From NCBI RefSeq assembly GCF_014201355.1, contig NZ_JACHEG010000002.1, forward strand, positions 558,001-622,000: a stretch of 64,000 bases of DNA, read 5' to 3'. The notes under the pieces were generated by a model, which was not told where the DNA came from, searched no databases, and was given only the letters and a program-made list of their open reading frames with translations. The translations under genes were made by a program, and so were the position numbers. The stretch is from Aliirhizobium wenxiniae (lineage in GTDB: Bacteria; Pseudomonadota; Alphaproteobacteria; Rhizobiales; Rhizobiaceae). This document shows, piece by piece, positions 62,353 through 64,000 of the stretch. Numbering within the stretch: position 1 is the stretch's first letter; every line of letters starts with the position of its first letter.

Positions 62353-63390
62353 TTACTTGTTAAAGATCTTCCAGCGGGTCGGGCGGAAACGGGCTTCCGA
62401 ACCAAGCTCGACCGGAGCATGCAATGGCACCTCCACCTCGACATGGAAGGGATCATGGCCGTTGTTGGCGATGTCGATCTCGGCAATACGGGTGCCGGCA
62501 AGACGGCGACAGGCAGTGACCTTGCCGAACAATGCGTCCTTCTCGTCGGTCAGGACCACGTCTTCCGGACGGAAGAACAGGTCTCCGGCCGCATCGGTCT
62601 TTTCCGAAATGCCGATCGGCTCACCCTGGAACAGAACCGTGCCATTCTTCACCTCCACCGGCAGATGCGAGGATTCACCGATGAAGGAGAAGACGAAGGG
62701 CGACTGCGGGCGATCGTAGACATCATCCGCCGAACCGACCTGCTCGATCTTGCCCTGGCTCATGACGACGACACGGTCAGCGAGTTCAAGCGCTTCTTCC
62801 TGGTCGTGGGTGACGAAAACGGTGGTGTGGCCGGTGCGGTCGTGGAATTCGCGCAGCCAGCGACGCAGCTCCTTGCGCACCTTGGCATCGAGCGCGCCGA
62901 AAGGCTCGTCGAGAAGAAGGATGCGCGGTTCGATCGCCATGGCACGGGCAAGCGCCACGCGCTGGCGCTGACCGCCGGAAAGCTGGTTGGGATAGCGGTT
63001 TTCAAGCCCCGAGAGCTGCACCATGTCCAAGAGATCGGAAACCCGCTTTTTGATCTCGCTTTTCGGCGGGCGGCTGGCGGACGGACGGACCTTGAGGCCG
63101 AAGCCGATATTCTGTGCCACGGTCATGTGGCGGAACAGCGCGTAATGCTGGAAAACGAAGCCGACATTGCGCTCCTGGACCGAATGGCGCGAGGCATCTT
63201 CCTCACCGAAGAAAATCTGGCCGGCAGTCGGGAAATCGAGGCCTGCGATCAGGCGCAGCAGTGTGGTCTTGCCGGAACCCGACGGACCAAGAAGCGCGAT
63301 CAGTTCACCGGACGCGATGTTGAGCGATACGTCATTCAGCGCGGCGAAACGGTCGAATTCCTTACGGATATTGTTGATTTTGACTTCCAT
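62353..63390 (-). CDS. cysA: Sulfate/thiosulfate ABC transporter ATPase CysA
   Basis: A 345-residue ABC ATPase of the sulfate importer. Walker A is GPSGSGKT at residues 35-42, Q-loop FVFQHYALF, signature [14 protein letters not shown], Walker [14 protein letters not shown], switch His in [10 protein letters not shown], then a TOBE-like C-terminal regulatory domain. The QERNVGFVF and KVRPSASRP context matches CysA rather than sugar importers. It is the last gene of the cysW-cysA order, 12 bases after cysW on the minus strand. Confidence 0.95.
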   Translation of the reverse strand: MEVKINNIRKEFDRFAALNDVSLNIASGELIALLGPSGSGKTTLLRLIAGLDFPTAGQIFFGEEDASRHSVQERNVGFVFQHYALFRHMTVAQNIGFGLKVRPSASRPPKSEIKKRVSDLLDMVQLSGLENRYPNQLSGGQRQRVALARAMAIEPRILLLDEPFGALDAKVRKELRRWLREFHDRTGHTTVFVTHDQEEALELADRVVVMSQGKIEQVGSADDVYDRPQSPFVFSFIGESSHLPVEVKNGTVLFQGEPIGISEKTDAAGDLFFRPEDVVLTDEKDALFGKVTACRRLAGTRIAEIDIANNGHDPFHVEVEVPLHAPVELGSEARFRPTRWKIFNK

Positions 63391-63402
63391 ACGCGGGGTA
63401 TC

Positions 63403-63999
63403 CTAGTGCCGGCCGCCGGCAGCGCCGGCACCGAACCGAAGTTCGAGAAAGGTTTTCAATGCGAGCGTGACGAGTGCCAGAAGAGCCAGCAGGGATGCCA
63501 CGGCGAAGGCGGCGACCATGTTGTACTCATTATAGAGTATCTCGACATGCAGCGGCATGGTGTTGGTGAGGCCGCGGATACGGCCGGAAACGACTGACAC
63601 AGCGCCGAACTCGCCCATGGCACGGGCGTTACAGAGCAGCACGCCGTAAAGCAGGCCCCATTTGATATTGGGCAGCGTCACATACCAGAAGGTCTGCCAG
63701 CCGGACGCGCCGAGCGAAAGCGCCGCCTCCTCATCTCCCGTGCCTTGTTCCTGCATCAGCGGGATCAGCTCGCGTGCGACGAAGGGAAAGGTGACGAAGA
63801 CGGTGGCGAGCACGATGCCGGGCACGGCGAACAGGATCTCGATGCCGTAGCTTTTCAGGAAGGGGCCGAGCAGGCTGCCGGAGCCGAAAAGAAGGACATA
63901 GACCAGACCCGAGATGACCGGCGAGATCGAGAACGGCAGGTCTATGAGGGTGATGAGGAACGCCTTGCCCTTGAATTCGAACTTGGCAATCGCCCAGGA
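63403..63999 (-). CDS. cysW: Sulfate ABC transporter permease CysW (5' end beyond window)
   Basis: At least 198 residues of a binding-protein-dependent permease, open to the window edge. Visible: [20 protein letters not shown] at the edge, then several hydrophobic segments and the EAA-type loop [24 protein letters not shown] that contacts CysA. The segment [19 protein letters not shown] is typical of CysW/CysT. It is transcribed just before cysA. CysT and the sulfate-binding protein presumably lie beyond the window. Confidence 0.93.
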   Translation of the reverse strand, partial: SWAIAKFEFKGKAFLITLIDLPFSISPVISGLVYVLLFGSGSLLGPFLKSYGIEILFAVPGIVLATVFVTFPFVARELIPLMQEQGTGDEEAALSLGASGWQTFWYVTLPNIKWGLLYGVLLCNARAMGEFGAVSVVSGRIRGLTNTMPLHVEILYNEYNMVAAFAVASLLALLALVTLALKTFLELRFGAGAAGGRH

Positions 64000-64000
64000 G

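Noticed and set aside
62419-63597. 392-codon plus-strand frame opposite cysA and cysW
   Set aside because: Antisense to the firmly identified transporter genes.
1-64000. CRISPR array, tRNA, rRNA, insertion sequence or prophage
   Set aside because: No regularly spaced repeats, cloverleaf-like genes, transposase motifs or phage structural genes were seen on either strand; the repeats found are RIME-like elements.

Overview
The window looks like chromosomal DNA of an alphaproteobacterium of the Rhizobiaceae (the Rhizobium/Agrobacterium/Neorhizobium group). Gene families typical of that group support this: an AcvB lysyl-phosphatidylglycerol hydrolase coupled to an LpiA-type synthase, a rhizobial class 3 L-asparaginase, a betCBA choline-O-sulfate cluster, a DUF1127 protein, two chemoreceptors ending in the pentapeptide NWEEF, a TAT-exported TIGR03808-type beta-helix protein, and RIME-like intergenic palindromic repeats. 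Coding density is high and the DNA is GC-rich. I saw no rRNA, tRNA, CRISPR array, insertion sequence or prophage. About 63 protein genes are supported, plus a few small candidates.

Layout. 0-8 kb: the end of a phospholipase D-like gene, a LysR/MFS divergent pair, two aldo/keto reductases, an orphan RES-like protein and an exported alpha/beta hydrolase, closed by a RIME repeat. 8-18 kb: an exported DUF3829 protein, a chemoreceptor, CorA, a glycine-rich DUF2267/DUF2780-like protein, a BrkB/YihY membrane protein, a HerA/YjgR-like ATPase and a CSS-EAL phosphodiesterase. 18-29 kb: a run of small stress and detoxification units, mostly regulator plus target. These are VOC/DUF1579/DUF899 with MarR, cupredoxin plus cytochrome b561, SDR with LysR, a RES/Xre toxin-antitoxin pair, LysE, ohr/ohrR, WYL plus DUF1330, and GNAT. 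29-34 kb: two tandem L,D-transpeptidase lipoproteins, a second chemoreceptor and an exported hydrolase. 34-42 kb: a membrane protein, the exonuclease and ATP-dependent ligase pair of a DNA repair module (split by a RIME element), a DHA2 multidrug exporter with a divergent MarR, and a PAS-GAF-GGDEF diguanylate cyclase. 42-50 kb: the TIGR03808 protein, two glutathione transferases, LysR, L-asparaginase, DUF3750, DUF1127 and a quinone oxidoreductase. 50-57.5 kb: an EAL-CBS-GGDEF protein, then betC-betB-betA. 57.6-59.6 kb: a subtilisin-like protease with a small partner protein. 59.6-64 kb: acvB with an unusually short LpiA/MprF-like synthase, then cysA and the start-truncated cysW of a sulfate transporter.

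How the genes work together. betC, betB and betA carry choline-O-sulfate through choline and betaine aldehyde to glycine betaine; the sulfate freed by BetC could be joined by sulfate imported through CysWA. Ohr/OhrR, DUF899/MarR, the glutathione transferases and the two MarR/LysR-controlled exporters form a stress and xenobiotic response. Three c-di-GMP proteins and two chemoreceptors indicate motility and biofilm control. LpiA-like/AcvB, the L,D-transpeptidases and BrkB act at the envelope.

The least conventional items are the cytoplasmic S8 protease and its co-directional 119-residue partner, the flippase-less LpiA-like protein coupled to AcvB, a short minus-strand transcription unit near 49.1 kb encoding a 24-residue peptide behind a very strong ribosome binding site, and a bet cluster with no betI beside it.
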